From: G965261475 sp965261475 [NCBI: bacterium]
Lineage (GTDB): Bacteria > SAR324 > XYD2-FULL-50-16
Direction: 5' to 3'
Length of the DNA stretch: 64,000 bases
NCBI GenBank assembly: GCA_965261475.1
Contig: OZ253454.1
Coordinates: 1-64,000 of the forward strand
Shown here: piece by piece, positions 36,233 through 46,146 of the stretch
Numbering within the stretch: position 1 is the stretch's first letter
Layout: each line of letters begins with the position of its first letter
Notes under the pieces: generated by a model
What the model saw: the letters and a program-made list of their open reading frames with translations, nothing else
Databases searched by the model: none
Told to the model about the DNA's origin: nothing
Made by a program: the position numbers and the translations under genes

Positions 36233-38611
36233 ATGTTTAATAATTGTATTTGTTGCAAGGTTTTTGTGTTGTTGTTTTTTACCTTCTTATTCTTTGCTTG
36301 TAATAGCAAAGCTGTTGTGATAGATTTGCCCGAGCAGTTTGATATAAAAGAAGGAGAAACTTCTAAATTTGTTTTTGAGTTAAATAAAGCAAGCATCCAA
36401 GATGTAACCTTTCATTGGTCCGTACAACATAGCTCAACTAGTGCTAGTGATTTTACGGGAATGATAACAGGCTCGCAGTCAATTATAGCAGGAAGTACCA
36501 CCACAGATATTAGCATTGGCACTAGTAATGATAGCATTTATGAAGGTGATGAGAGTTTTAGCGTCAATATTACTAATATCAGGGGAGCTAGCCCGAGTAG
36601 CTTGTCGGCAAGTGGTAGCATTATAGATAATGACACTCAACCAAGCATTACTTTTGAGCAAGTAGCTAGCGCTGCAACAGAAGGTGGTAGTTTTAGCTAT
36701 ACTTTGCGTTTAACTAATATTAGCACTACAGATGTGAATTTTCATTGGTCCGTGCAGCATCAATCAACTAGTATCAGTGATTTGACAGGAGATAGGTCTG
36801 GACTTGAAACAATATCTGCTGGGGATACCACTGCTACTATTACATTGCGGATCAATGATGATAATTTACTAGAGCCAGCTGAAAACTTTACCTTGAGTAT
36901 TACCAATATCACAGGAGCTATTCCTGATAGCCTAGAAGCATCTATCACTATTTTAGCAAGTGATGTAGATAACAACGGCAATGGACTCATAGATCTTAGC
37001 ACACAGGAGAACTTGGATAATATTCGCTATAATTTAGCAGGTACTAGTTACAAAACTAGTGCTAGTGATGCAAGCAAGGATTGTGGAGGCAATGCTTGTC
37101 GTGGCTACGAGCTTTTAAATAATATTACTTTGAATCCAAACTGGAAACCCATAGGTAGTGAAGCTAAGCCGTTTACTAGTATCTTGCAGGGCAATGGTTA
37201 TAGCATCACCAACCTTATTATTGACGGTGGAAATAATCTTGGCTTATTCGCAGAGTTATCTGGAGCTATGATTGATAACTTGGTAGTAGAAGTAGTCTCC
37301 ATTGCTGGCAATGATAATGTAGGCACTCTAGCAGGTAGCGCAACAAATAGCACTATTAGCAGGTTACACATTAGAGCAGCAAGCACTAGTAGTAAACTTC
37401 AAGCAGGAGCAAATATAGGAGGCATACTAGGGAAAATCACAGGTACAACTATTATAACAAATGTCACTAGTGATTTGAGTATAGTAGGAGGTGCTAATGT
37501 AGGCGGCATTGCTGGTTATGTATTACGCAGTGCTATTAGCTACGCTACTAGTAGTGGCAGTATTACTAATAGTGAAAGTGGCAATAGTAATTACGGCGGT
37601 TTAGTAGGGTTGGTGGAGCATAATTCTACAATTAGCTACAGCAGTGCTAGTGGTAGTGTAACTAGTAGTGGAAATAACAATCGGCATTACGGCGGTTTAG
37701 TAGGAGATATGAGGAGTAATTCTGCAATTAGCTACAGCAGTGCTAGCGGTAGCGTAACTAGTAGCGGAGAAGGCAATAACAATTACGGCGGTTTGGTAGG
37801 TAGCTCTGCAGGAGAAATTATGTATAGTTGGTCTAGTAGCTCTGTGTTTGAAAGTGCTGCAGCAGGTTTGGTAGGCAATAACACAGGTAATTTAGGTTTT
37901 AGTTATGCTCTAGGCAATGCGTCTTATGGTTTGGTTAATACGAATACAGGCACTATAACTAATAGCTATTGGAATAGTGAAACTAGCGGAGCACTAGCAG
38001 CAGCAACAGCAGATGTCGTAGGCACAAACATTGCCTCTAGTGATACAGAGAGTATGCTAACTGCCACTGGCTCCGCTGGAGCTAGGATTTTCAAAGGTTT
38101 TTCAGATGCTACTGATGAGCTTGGCAACAGTATTTGGAGCTTTGCAGATGATAGTTACCCCGTAATTACAGCACTAGGGCTAGACAAACAAGCGGTGGCT
38201 CTTGCCTACGGCTTACTACGACTCGCTCACCCTACAACTACTGGTGGAGTATCTAGCTTTTTAGGAGGTACCTTAAATCACGAAGCTATTACACTTGATG
38301 CTAATAGTTACAATGCTAATGACGATTTAGCTATTTTAGATGTTAACCTCTTGGCAAGCAATAATGACTGTAGTATAGAAAATAGTGGCAATAGTTTAGT
38401 TAGCAATAGCGCCAATTCTACAAAAGTTAAACTTATTGTCAATCTAGCAAAAACTAGTAGTAATTTACATAGACGAATTGTTTATCAAGATTGCAATATA
38501 GCTTTTGATAACGCAGCTGTACTCCAAGCAGATAATCGGCTACAACTAGCCGCGACAATCACCAAAGGCTCAGCTAGTCTTACCAAAAACTTCATTATAA
38601 ATTTTCGCTAA
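36233..38611 (+). CDS. Calx-beta/GLUG lipoprotein (792 aa)
   Basis: An intact member of the family. The signal peptide has an FVLLFFTFLFFAC end with the lipidation Cys at 23 and Asn at +2. Two Calx-beta units follow; their core reads FHWS rather than the usual FDWS. The header is DVDNNGNGLIDLSTQENL. A GGNACRGYEL Cys-pair segment comes next, then about five GLUG units (~37490-37860), SYWNSETSGAL, a YPVIT segment and a C-terminal module ending INFR. The 3' ~480 bp, including the module and the start of the following intergenic element, nearly duplicate the end of the 34103 gene. It probably encodes an outer-membrane lipoprotein displaying a short stalk and a beta-helix-like domain; this is inferred from the domain types. 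Confidence 0.92.
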   Translation: MFNNCICCKVFVLLFFTFLFFACNSKAVVIDLPEQFDIKEGETSKFVFELNKASIQDVTFHWSVQHSSTSASDFTGMITGSQSIIAGSTTTDISIGTSNDSIYEGDESFSVNITNIRGASPSSLSASGSIIDNDTQPSITFEQVASAATEGGSFSYTLRLTNISTTDVNFHWSVQHQSTSISDLTGDRSGLETISAGDTTATITLRINDDNLLEPAENFTLSITNITGAIPDSLEASITILASDVDNNGNGLIDLSTQENLDNIRYNLAGTSYKTSASDASKDCGGNACRGYELLNNITLNPNWKPIGSEAKPFTSILQGNGYSITNLIIDGGNNLGLFAELSGAMIDNLVVEVVSIAGNDNVGTLAGSATNSTISRLHIRAASTSSKLQAGANIGGILGKITGTTIITNVTSDLSIVGGANVGGIAGYVLRSAISYATSSGSITNSESGNSNYGGLVGLVEHNSTISYSSASGSVTSSGNNNRHYGGLVGDMRSNSAISYSSASGSVTSSGEGNNNYGGLVGSSAGEIMYSWSSSSVFESAAAGLVGNNTGNLGFSYALGNASYGLVNTNTGTITNSYWNSETSGALAAATADVVGTNIASSDTESMLTATGSAGARIFKGFSDATDELGNSIWSFADDSYPVITALGLDKQAVALAYGLLRLAHPTTTGGVSSFLGGTLNHEAITLDANSYNANDDLAILDVNLLASNNDCSIENSGNSLVSNSANSTKVKLIVNLAKTSSNLHRRIVYQDCNIAFDNAAVLQADNRLQLAATITKGSASLTKNFIINFR
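37490..37860 (+). repeat. GLUG repeat array of the 36233 gene
   Basis: About five units, the shortest GLUG array in the cluster. Unit spacers such as GLVEHN and GDMRSN are shared with the 34103 array, showing common recent ancestry. Confidence 0.85.
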
Positions 38612-38640
38612 TTTATTTAAAAAAAATAGCAAAATATAAA
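38612..38640 (+). promoter_or_regulatory. Promoter-like element upstream of the 38728 lipoprotein gene
   Basis: TTTATT (38612-38617), a 17-bp spacer with A8, then TATAAA (38635-38640), directly after the preceding TAA. A shortened form of the shared leader block (ACTTGTACTTGATTT) follows at 38659. Confidence 0.6.
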
Positions 38641-38727
38641 TTTGATTTTATATTAAAAACTTGTACTTGATTTGGGTTAAGTTTACACTCAAATATATTG
38701 TCTTAATCTTGTATAAATATTTATATT

Positions 38728-41700
38728 ATGTTTAATTTTTACAAAACTTTTGTTTTACTGTTTTTTAGCTTCTTTGTCTTTGCTTGTAGTAATAATGGTA
38801 TAACTAGCAACACTAAAACAACTATTTCGTTTAAGCAAATGTCTAGTGCTATTACGGAGGGCGCTAGCCTCACCTATAGTTTGCAGTTAAATAAAGCCAG
38901 CGTTGTAGATGTCAGCTTTGATTGGTCTGTGCAGCACAGCTCTACTAGTGTGAATGATTTTACAGGAGCTCTAGCAGGCGTACAGATGATTAGAGCAGGG
39001 AGCACTACCGCAGATATTACTATTTATACTAGTGATGATAGTATTTACGAGGGCGATGAGAGCTTTAGCGTCAATATTACTAATATCAGGGGAGTTAGCT
39101 CTATCAGCTTATCGGCTGGCGGTAGCATTATAGATAATGAGTCTCAACCAGCAATTTCGTTTGAGCGAGCAGCTCGCAGTGCGCTAGAGAATACTAGTCT
39201 CGTTTATAGGTTGCGACTAACTCACACTAGCACTACAGATGTTACCTTTGGTTGGTTAGTACAGCACAGCTCTACTAGTGTGAATGATTTTACGGGAGCT
39301 CTAGCAGGCGTACAGATGATTAGAGCAGGAAGCACTACCGCAGATATTACCATTTATACTAGCGATGATAGTATTTACGAGGGCAATGAGATTTTTATCC
39401 TTAATATTACCAATGTTACGGGAGCTGTCCCTGATGCCCTAGTTGCAAGTGGCAGCATTATAGACAATGACCCTCAACCAGCAATTTCGTTTGAGCGAGC
39501 AGCTAGTGCTGCACTAGAGGGCACTAATTTTAGCTATACTTTACAGCTAACTTACACTAGCACTACAGATGTTGCCTTTGATTGGTCTGTGCAGCACAGC
39601 TCTACTAGTGTGAATGATTTTACGGGAGCTCTAGCAGGTGTGCGACTAATTAGAGCAGGAAGCACTACCGCAGATATTACTATTTATACTAGTGATGATA
39701 GTATTTACGAGGGCAACGAGATTTTTAGCCTTAATGTTACCAATGTTACGGGAGCTGTCCCTGATGCTCTAGTTGCAAGTGGCAGCATTATAGACAATGA
39801 CCCTCAACCAGCAATTTCGTTTGAGCGATTAGCTAGCGCTGTTACGGAGGGCACGCGCCTCACCTATAGTTTGCAGTTAAATAAAGCCAGCGCTGTAGAT
39901 GTCAGTTTTGATTGGTCTGTGCAGCACAGCTCTACTAGTGTGAATGATTTTACGGGAGCCCTAGCAGGCGTACAGATGATTAGAGCAGGAAGCACTACCG
40001 CAGATATTACCATTTATACTAGTGATGATAGTATTTACGAGGGCAACGAGATTTTTAGCCTTAATGTTACCAATGTTACGGGAGCTGTCCCTGATGCTCT
40101 AGTTGCAAGTGGCAGCATTATAGACAATGACACTCAACCAGCAATTTCGTTTGAGCGAGCAGCTAGCGCTGCACTAGAGGGCACTAACTTTAGCTATACT
40201 TTACGGCTAACTCACACTAGCACTACAGATGTTATCTTTGGTTGGTCTGTGCAGCACAGCTCTACTAGTGTGAATGATTTTACAGGAGCTCTAGCAGGCG
40301 TGCTGATGATTAGGGCAGGGAGCACTACCGCAGATATTACTATTTATACTAGTGATGATAGTATTTACGAGGGTGATGAGATTTTTATCCTTAATGTTAC
40401 CAATGTTGTTACCAATGTTACGGGAGCTGTCCCTGATGCCCTAGTTGCAAGTGGCAGCATTATAGACAATGACCCTCAACCAGCAATTTCGTTTGAGCGA
40501 GCAGCTAGCGCTGTTACGGAGGGCATGCGCCTCACCTATAGTTTGCAGTTAAATAAAGCCAGCGCTGTAGATGTCAGTTTTGATTGGTCTGTGCAGCACA
40601 GCTCTACTAGTGTGAATGATTTTACGGGAGCTCTAGCAGGCGTACAGATGATTAGGGCAGGGAGCACTACCGCAGATATTACCATTTATACTAGTGATGA
40701 TAGTATTTACGAGGGCAACGAGATTTTTAGCCTTAATGTTACCAATGTTACGGGAGCTGTCCCTGATGCTCTAGTTGCAAGTGGCAGCATTATAGACAAT
40801 GACCCTCAACCAGCAATTTCGTTTGAGCGATTAGCTAGCGCTGTTACGGAGGGCATGCGCCTCACCTATAGTTTACAGTTAAATAAAGCCAGCGCTGTAA
40901 ATGTCAGTTTTGATTGGTCTGTGCAGCACAGCTCTACTAGTGTGAATGATTTTACAGGAGCTCTAGCAGGCGTACTGATGATTAGAGCAGGAAGCACTAC
41001 CGCAGATATTACTATTTATACTAGTGATGATAGTATTTACGAGGGTGATGAGATTTTTAGCCTTAATGTTACCAATGTTACGGGAGCTGTCCCTGATGCT
41101 CTAGTTGCAAGTGGCAGCATTATAGACAATGACACTCAACCAGCAATTTCGTTTGAGCGAGTAGCTAGCGCTGTTACGGAGGGTACTAACTTTAGTTATA
41201 CTTTACGGCTAACTCACACTAGCACTACAGATGTTACCTTTGGTTGGTCTGTACAGCACAGCTCTACTAGTGTGAATGATTTTACGGGAGCTCTAGCAGG
41301 CGTACAGATGATTAGAGCAGGGAGCACTACTGCAGATATTACTATTTATACTAGTGATGATAGTATTTACGAGGGTGATGAGATTTTTAGCCTTAATGTT
41401 ACCAATGTTACGGGAGCTGTCCCTGATGCCCTAGTTGCAAGTGGTAGCATTATAGACAATGACACTCAACCAGCAATTTCGTTTGAGCGAGTAGCTAGCG
41501 CTGTTACGGAGGGCACTAACTTTAGCTATACTTTACGGCTAACTCACACTAGCACTACAGATGTTACCTTTGGTTGGTCTGTGCAGCACAGCTCTACTAG
41601 TGTTAATGATTTTACGGGAGCCCTAGCAGGCGTGCTGATGATTAGGGCAGGAAGCACTACCGCAGATATTACTATTTATACTAGTGATGATAGTATTTAC

Positions 41701-44700
41701 GAGGGTGATGAGATTTTTAGCCTTAATGTTACCAATGTTACGGGAGCTGTCCCTGATGCCCTAGTTGCAAGTGGCAGCATTATAGATACTGACCCTCAAC
41801 CAGCAATTTCGTTTGAGCGAGTAGCTAGCGCTGTTACGGAGGGCACTAACTTTAGCTATACTTTACGGCTAACTCACACTAGCACTACAGATGTTACCTT
41901 TGATTGGTCCGTACAGCACAGCTCTACTAGTGTGAATGATTTTACGGGAGCCCTAGCAGGCGTACTGATGATTAGAGCAGGAAGCACTACTGCAGATATT
42001 ACTATTTATACTAGTGATGATAGTATTTATGAGGGCAACGAGATTTTTAGCCTTAATGTTACCAATGTTACGGGAGCTGTCCCTGATGCTCTAGTTGCAA
42101 GTGGCAGTATTATAGACAATGACGCTCAACCAGCAATTTCGTTTGAGCGAGCAGCTAGCGCTGTTACGGAGGGCACGCGCCTCACCTATAGTTTGCAGTT
42201 AGATAAAGCCAGCGCTGTAGATGTCAGTTTTGATTGGTCCGTACAGCACAGCTCTACTAGTGTGAATGATTTTACAGGCACTACTTTTGGAGCTAAGACA
42301 ATATTTGCTGGAGATACCACTGTCACTGTTGAGCTACAGATTAATGACGATCGTAGACCAGAGCAAGCTGAAACCTTTGTCTTGAGTATTACCAATATTA
42401 CAGGAGCCACCCCTGATAGTTTATCAAGACTTATCGCTATTTTAGCAAATGATCTAGACTCAACCGTAGACTACAACGGCAATGGACTCATAGATATTAC
42501 CACGAAGGAGCAATTACATAATATTCGCTATAATTTAGCAGGTACAAGCTACAAAACTAGTACTAGTGGTGCAGGTAAGACTTGTGGAGGCGGTGATTGT
42601 CGTGGCTATGAGCTCTTAGCTAATATTGCTTTAAGGACAAATTGGCAACCCATAGGTAGCGTCAGTAATCCTTTTACTAGCGTCTTACAAGGTAATGGGT
42701 ATAGCATTGCAAATCTTGCTATTAGTGGTAGTGATTATCTTGGCTTATTCGCTGCTTTGTCTGGAGCTACGATTGATAATTTGATAGTAGAAGTAGCCTC
42801 CATTATTGGCAATGCTAATGTAGGCACTCTAGCAGGTAGGGCAGAACAGAGCACTATTAGTAGGGTACAAATTAGAGCAGTAGATGTTAACAGCAAACTT
42901 CAAGCAACAGGAGCAAGAGTAGGTGGTATGCTAGGAGAAATAATAGATGTAACTATTACAAATGTAACTAGTGATTTAGATGTAGTAGGAGGTAACAACG
43001 AGAATGCAGGTAATGTAGGAGGAATTGTTGGCTATGTATCAAGTAGTGATATTAGCTATGCTTATAGCAGTGGCAGTGTTTTTGCTAGTGGTGGAACTGA
43101 TAATGTAGGTGGTTTAGTAGGAGAATTGACTAATTCTACAATTAGCTACAGCAGTAGCAGTAGCAGTGTGAGTAGCAGAGGTACTCGTAACTACGCTTAT
43201 GGTGGTTTGGTAGGGTATATGAACACCAACTCTGATATTCACTACAGCAGTGCTAGTGGCAGTGTTACTAGTAGCGGCGATAGAAATGCTAATCACGGTG
43301 GTTTGGTGGGGCGGCAGAGTGCTAGCTCTGATATTAGTTATAGCAGTGCTAGTGGCAGTGTTAGTAGTAGTGGTGATAGAAACTATTATTACGGCGGTTT
43401 GGTTGGAAGAATTGATAGTAATTCTACAATTAGTGATAGTAGTACCAGCGCTAGTGTTACTAGCAACGGATACAATAATTCTGTTTACGGCGGTTTGGTA
43501 GGACATATGAATAATTCTACAATTAGCTACAGCAGTGCTAGTGCTAGTGTTAGTAGCACAGGTGATAATAGTAATAAGTACGGCGGTTTGGCGGGGGAGG
43601 TACACGGGGCTTCCAAAATTAGCAACAGCAGTGCCAGTGGTAGTGTTAGTAGTAGTGGAGATAACAGTGAGCATTACGGTGGTTTAGTAGGAGAATTGAC
43701 TAATTCTACAATTAGCTATAGCAGTGCCAGGGGCAGTGTTATTAGTAGTGGTGATGACAACCGTGATTACGGCAGTTTGGTGGGACATATGAGCACTGGC
43801 TCTGATCTTAGCTACAGCAGTGCTAGTGGCAGCGTTACTAGTAACGGTGATTATAATTATTATTACGGCGGTTTGGTAGGAGAGGTGGAGAGTAATTCTA
43901 CAATTAGCTACAGCAGTGCTAGTAGCAACGTTACTAGTAACGGTGATAACAACCGTGATTACGGTGGTTTAGTGGGACATATGAGCACCAGTTCTGATCT
44001 TAGTTACAGCAGTGCTAGCGGCAGCGTTAGCAGTAACGGTGATAGCAACTGGGATTACGGTGGTTTGGTGGGGAGGAGTATCAATTCTGATATTGGCGAT
44101 AGCAGTGCTAGTAACAGTGTTATTAGTAGTGGTGATGACAACCGTGATTACGGTGGTTTAGTGGGACATATGAGCACTGGCTCTGATCTTAGCTACAGCA
44201 GTGCTAGTGGCAGCGTTACTAGTAGTGGTGTTGACAATCGGGATTACGGCGGTTTGGTGGGGAGGAGTATCAACTCTGATATTGGTGACAGCAGTGCTAG
44301 TGGTAGCGTTAGCAGTAACGGAGATTCTAATTGGGCTTACGGCGGTTTGGTAGGGGAGGTGAGCACTGGATCTGATCTTAGCTACAGCAGTGCTAGTGGC
44401 AGCGTTACTAGCAGTGGTGATTACAATCGGAATTACGGCGGTTTGGTAGGGGAGGTGAGTGTCAGCTCTAATTTTAGCTACAGCAGTGCTAGCGGCAGCG
44501 TTAGCAGTAACGGAGATTTTAATTTGGCTTACGGCGGTTTGGTAGGCAAAATAAGGAGTAATTCTACAATTAGTCACAGTAATACTAGTGGTAGCGTTAG
44601 CAGTAACGGAGATTCTAATTGGAATTACGGCGGTTTGGTAGGGGAGGTGAGCACTAGTTCTGATCTTAGCTACAGCAGTGCTAGCGGCAGCGTTACTAGT

Positions 44701-46026
44701 AGCGGTGTTAACAATCGGGCTTACGGCGGTTTGGTGGGGATGAGTATCAACTCTGATATTGGTGATAGCAGTGCCAGTGGTAGTATTAGTAGCAGTGGAA
44801 ATACTAATAGTCGTTACGGCGGTTTGGTAGGGGAGATGAATAATAATTCTACAATTAGCTACAGCAGTGCTAGTGGTAGCCTTACTAGTGAAGGTGATAA
44901 AAATTGGGCTTACGGCGGTTTAGTGGGGAAGAGCAGCAACTCTAATGTTAGCTACAGCAGTGCTAGTGGTAGCCTTACTAGTAACGGTGTTCACAATTCT
45001 AATTACGGTGGTTTGGCAGGAAGAATAGCAAGTAATTCTACAATTAGCTACAGCAGTGCTAGCGTCAATATCAGCAGCAGTGGTGTTAGCAGTGATCGTT
45101 ACGGTGGTTTGGTAGGATCTGTGAAGACAGGTTCTACAATTAACTACAGTAGTGCTAGTGGTAGTGTTGTTAGTAACAGATACGACAATGATAGTTATGG
45201 TGGCTTGGTAGGTCAGTCTAGTGGAGAAGTCCAGCATAGCTGGTCTAGTAGCTCTGTATTTGCAAATAGTGCGGCAGGTTTGGTGGGTCATAACTCAGGA
45301 GATTTAAATTTTAGTTATGCTCTAGGCGTTGCGTCTTATGGATTGGTTAATACGAATACAGGTAGCATCACTAATAGTTATTGGAATAGTGAGACTAGCG
45401 GAGCACTAGAAGCAGCGACAGTAGATGCTATAAGTTATACAACAAATATTGCCTCTAGTGATACAGCTAGCATGCTTACTTCTACTGGCTTTGCTAACGC
45501 TAGGATTTTTAAAGGTTTTGCAACTGCTACCGATGAGTTTGGCAGAAATATTTGGAGTTTTGCAGATGGTAGGTATCCTATAATTACACAGCTAGGAGTA
45601 GACTCCCAAGCGGGCGCTCTTGCCTATGGCTTACTGCGACTTGCTCACCCTGCGCTTACTAGTGGCTTAAATAGTTTTTTAGGAAGCACTTTTAATCACG
45701 AAGCTATTACACTTGATGCTATTAATTATAATGCTAATGAGCCTCTAGCTATTTTGGATATCAATTTACTACAGAGCAATAGTGCTACTTGTAGCGCTGG
45801 TAGTATAGGTAGCGTAATAACTACGACAGGTGCTAACCAAGCAACAGTAACGCTGAGTATCACTGCAGCAACTAACAATTTACAGGAGCGTGTTGTTTAT
45901 ACAGATTGTAATATAGCTTTTGATGGTGCAGCTACTATCTCAGCAGGTGATAGGCTACAACTAGCTGCGATAATTACCAAAGGCTCAGCTATCCTTACCA
46001 AAAACTTCGTTATAAATTTTCAGTAG
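38728..46026 (+). CDS. Giant Calx-beta/GLUG lipoprotein, one cassette with ~25 GLUG units (2,432 aa)
   Basis: A complete open frame. The signal peptide ends FSFFVFAC with the lipidation Cys at 20 and Ser at +2. Eleven Calx-beta units follow (~38815-42455) with their own consensus (FERAASAVTEGT, FDWSVQHSSTSVNDFTGALAGV, TADITIYTSDDSIYEGNEIFSLNVTNV). One unit has a 12-bp duplication giving NVTNVVTNV. A VDYNGNGLIDITTKEQL header and GGDCRGYELL segment lead into the longest GLUG array of the window, about 25 units (~43010-45290). The HSWSSSSVFA and SYWNSETSGAL segments, a YPIIT segment and the terminal-type C-terminal module ending NFQ complete it. Part of the GLUG array (43097 onward) is nearly identical to the first gene's second cassette 26.6 kb away. 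Calx-beta acidic residues and the header loop suggest calcium dependence. Confidence 0.93.
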   Translation: MFNFYKTFVLLFFSFFVFACSNNGITSNTKTTISFKQMSSAITEGASLTYSLQLNKASVVDVSFDWSVQHSSTSVNDFTGALAGVQMIRAGSTTADITIYTSDDSIYEGDESFSVNITNIRGVSSISLSAGGSIIDNESQPAISFERAARSALENTSLVYRLRLTHTSTTDVTFGWLVQHSSTSVNDFTGALAGVQMIRAGSTTADITIYTSDDSIYEGNEIFILNITNVTGAVPDALVASGSIIDNDPQPAISFERAASAALEGTNFSYTLQLTYTSTTDVAFDWSVQHSSTSVNDFTGALAGVRLIRAGSTTADITIYTSDDSIYEGNEIFSLNVTNVTGAVPDALVASGSIIDNDPQPAISFERLASAVTEGTRLTYSLQLNKASAVDVSFDWSVQHSSTSVNDFTGALAGVQMIRAGSTTADITIYTSDDSIYEGNEIFSLNVTNVTGAVPDALVASGSIIDNDTQPAISFERAASAALEGTNFSYTLRLTHTSTTDVIFGWSVQHSSTSVNDFTGALAGVLMIRAGSTTADITIYTSDDSIYEGDEIFILNVTNVVTNVTGAVPDALVASGSIIDNDPQPAISFERAASAVTEGMRLTYSLQLNKASAVDVSFDWSVQHSSTSVNDFTGALAGVQMIRAGSTTADITIYTSDDSIYEGNEIFSLNVTNVTGAVPDALVASGSIIDNDPQPAISFERLASAVTEGMRLTYSLQLNKASAVNVSFDWSVQHSSTSVNDFTGALAGVLMIRAGSTTADITIYTSDDSIYEGDEIFSLNVTNVTGAVPDALVASGSIIDNDTQPAISFERVASAVTEGTNFSYTLRLTHTSTTDVTFGWSVQHSSTSVNDFTGALAGVQMIRAGSTTADITIYTSDDSIYEGDEIFSLNVTNVTGAVPDALVASGSIIDNDTQPAISFERVASAVTEGTNFSYTLRLTHTSTTDVTFGWSVQHSSTSVNDFTGALAGVLMIRAGSTTADITIYTSDDSIYEGDEIFSLNVTNVTGAVPDALVASGSIIDTDPQPAISFERVASAVTEGTNFSYTLRLTHTSTTDVTFDWSVQHSSTSVNDFTGALAGVLMIRAGSTTADITIYTSDDSIYEGNEIFSLNVTNVTGAVPDALVASGSIIDNDAQPAISFERAASAVTEGTRLTYSLQLDKASAVDVSFDWSVQHSSTSVNDFTGTTFGAKTIFAGDTTVTVELQINDDRRPEQAETFVLSITNITGATPDSLSRLIAILANDLDSTVDYNGNGLIDITTKEQLHNIRYNLAGTSYKTSTSGAGKTCGGGDCRGYELLANIALRTNWQPIGSVSNPFTSVLQGNGYSIANLAISGSDYLGLFAALSGATIDNLIVEVASIIGNANVGTLAGRAEQSTISRVQIRAVDVNSKLQATGARVGGMLGEIIDVTITNVTSDLDVVGGNNENAGNVGGIVGYVSSSDISYAYSSGSVFASGGTDNVGGLVGELTNSTISYSSSSSSVSSRGTRNYAYGGLVGYMNTNSDIHYSSASGSVTSSGDRNANHGGLVGRQSASSDISYSSASGSVSSSGDRNYYYGGLVGRIDSNSTISDSSTSASVTSNGYNNSVYGGLVGHMNNSTISYSSASASVSSTGDNSNKYGGLAGEVHGASKISNSSASGSVSSSGDNSEHYGGLVGELTNSTISYSSARGSVISSGDDNRDYGSLVGHMSTGSDLSYSSASGSVTSNGDYNYYYGGLVGEVESNSTISYSSASSNVTSNGDNNRDYGGLVGHMSTSSDLSYSSASGSVSSNGDSNWDYGGLVGRSINSDIGDSSASNSVISSGDDNRDYGGLVGHMSTGSDLSYSSASGSVTSSGVDNRDYGGLVGRSINSDIGDSSASGSVSSNGDSNWAYGGLVGEVSTGSDLSYSSASGSVTSSGDYNRNYGGLVGEVSVSSNFSYSSASGSVSSNGDFNLAYGGLVGKIRSNSTISHSNTSGSVSSNGDSNWNYGGLVGEVSTSSDLSYSSASGSVTSSGVNNRAYGGLVGMSINSDIGDSSASGSISSSGNTNSRYGGLVGEMNNNSTISYSSASGSLTSEGDKNWAYGGLVGKSSNSNVSYSSASGSLTSNGVHNSNYGGLAGRIASNSTISYSSASVNISSSGVSSDRYGGLVGSVKTGSTINYSSASGSVVSNRYDNDSYGGLVGQSSGEVQHSWSSSSVFANSAAGLVGHNSGDLNFSYALGVASYGLVNTNTGSITNSYWNSETSGALEAATVDAISYTTNIASSDTASMLTSTGFANARIFKGFATATDEFGRNIWSFADGRYPIITQLGVDSQAGALAYGLLRLAHPALTSGLNSFLGSTFNHEAITLDAINYNANEPLAILDINLLQSNSATCSAGSIGSVITTTGANQATVTLSITAATNNLQERVVYTDCNIAFDGAATISAGDRLQLAAIITKGSAILTKNFVINFQ
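38815..42455 (+). repeat. Tandem array of 11 Calx-beta-type units
   Basis: Eleven units of about 330 bp. Each contains FDWSVQHSSTSVNDFTGALA or a near variant and TIYTSDDSIYEG. Identity between units is high but the consensus is specific to this gene. Confidence 0.93.
40396..40419 (+). repeat. Tandem 12-bp duplication GTTACCAATGTT
   Basis: Two exact adjacent copies of GTTACCAATGTT within one Calx-beta unit insert four residues (NVTNVVTNV). Sister units have one copy, so this is a recent in-frame micro-duplication. Confidence 0.92.
43010..45290 (+). repeat. GLUG repeat array of ~25 units in the 38728 gene
   Basis: About 25 units with period 25-32 residues. A higher-order pattern is visible in which spacers of the HMSTGSDLSYSS, RSINSDIGDSS and EVSTGSDLSYSS types alternate between about 43780 and 44760. 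This indicates growth by duplicating two- or three-unit blocks. Confidence 0.88.
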
Positions 46027-46056
46027 TTTATTTTAAAAAAATAACAAAAATATAAA
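46027..46056 (+). promoter_or_regulatory. Promoter-like element upstream of the 46147 lipoprotein gene
   Basis: TTTATT (46027-46032), an 18-bp spacer with A7 and a second A5 run, then TATAAA (46051-46056), directly after the preceding TAG. A related leader block, ACTTGTATTTTGTTTTATTT, follows at 46074. Confidence 0.55.
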
Positions 46057-46146
46057 CTTAATTTTATATTAAAACTTGTATTTTGTTTTATTTTAAGTAA
46101 TAGTTTAAAAACTTTTATTCGGTTAACCTTACTATCAAAATTTATC

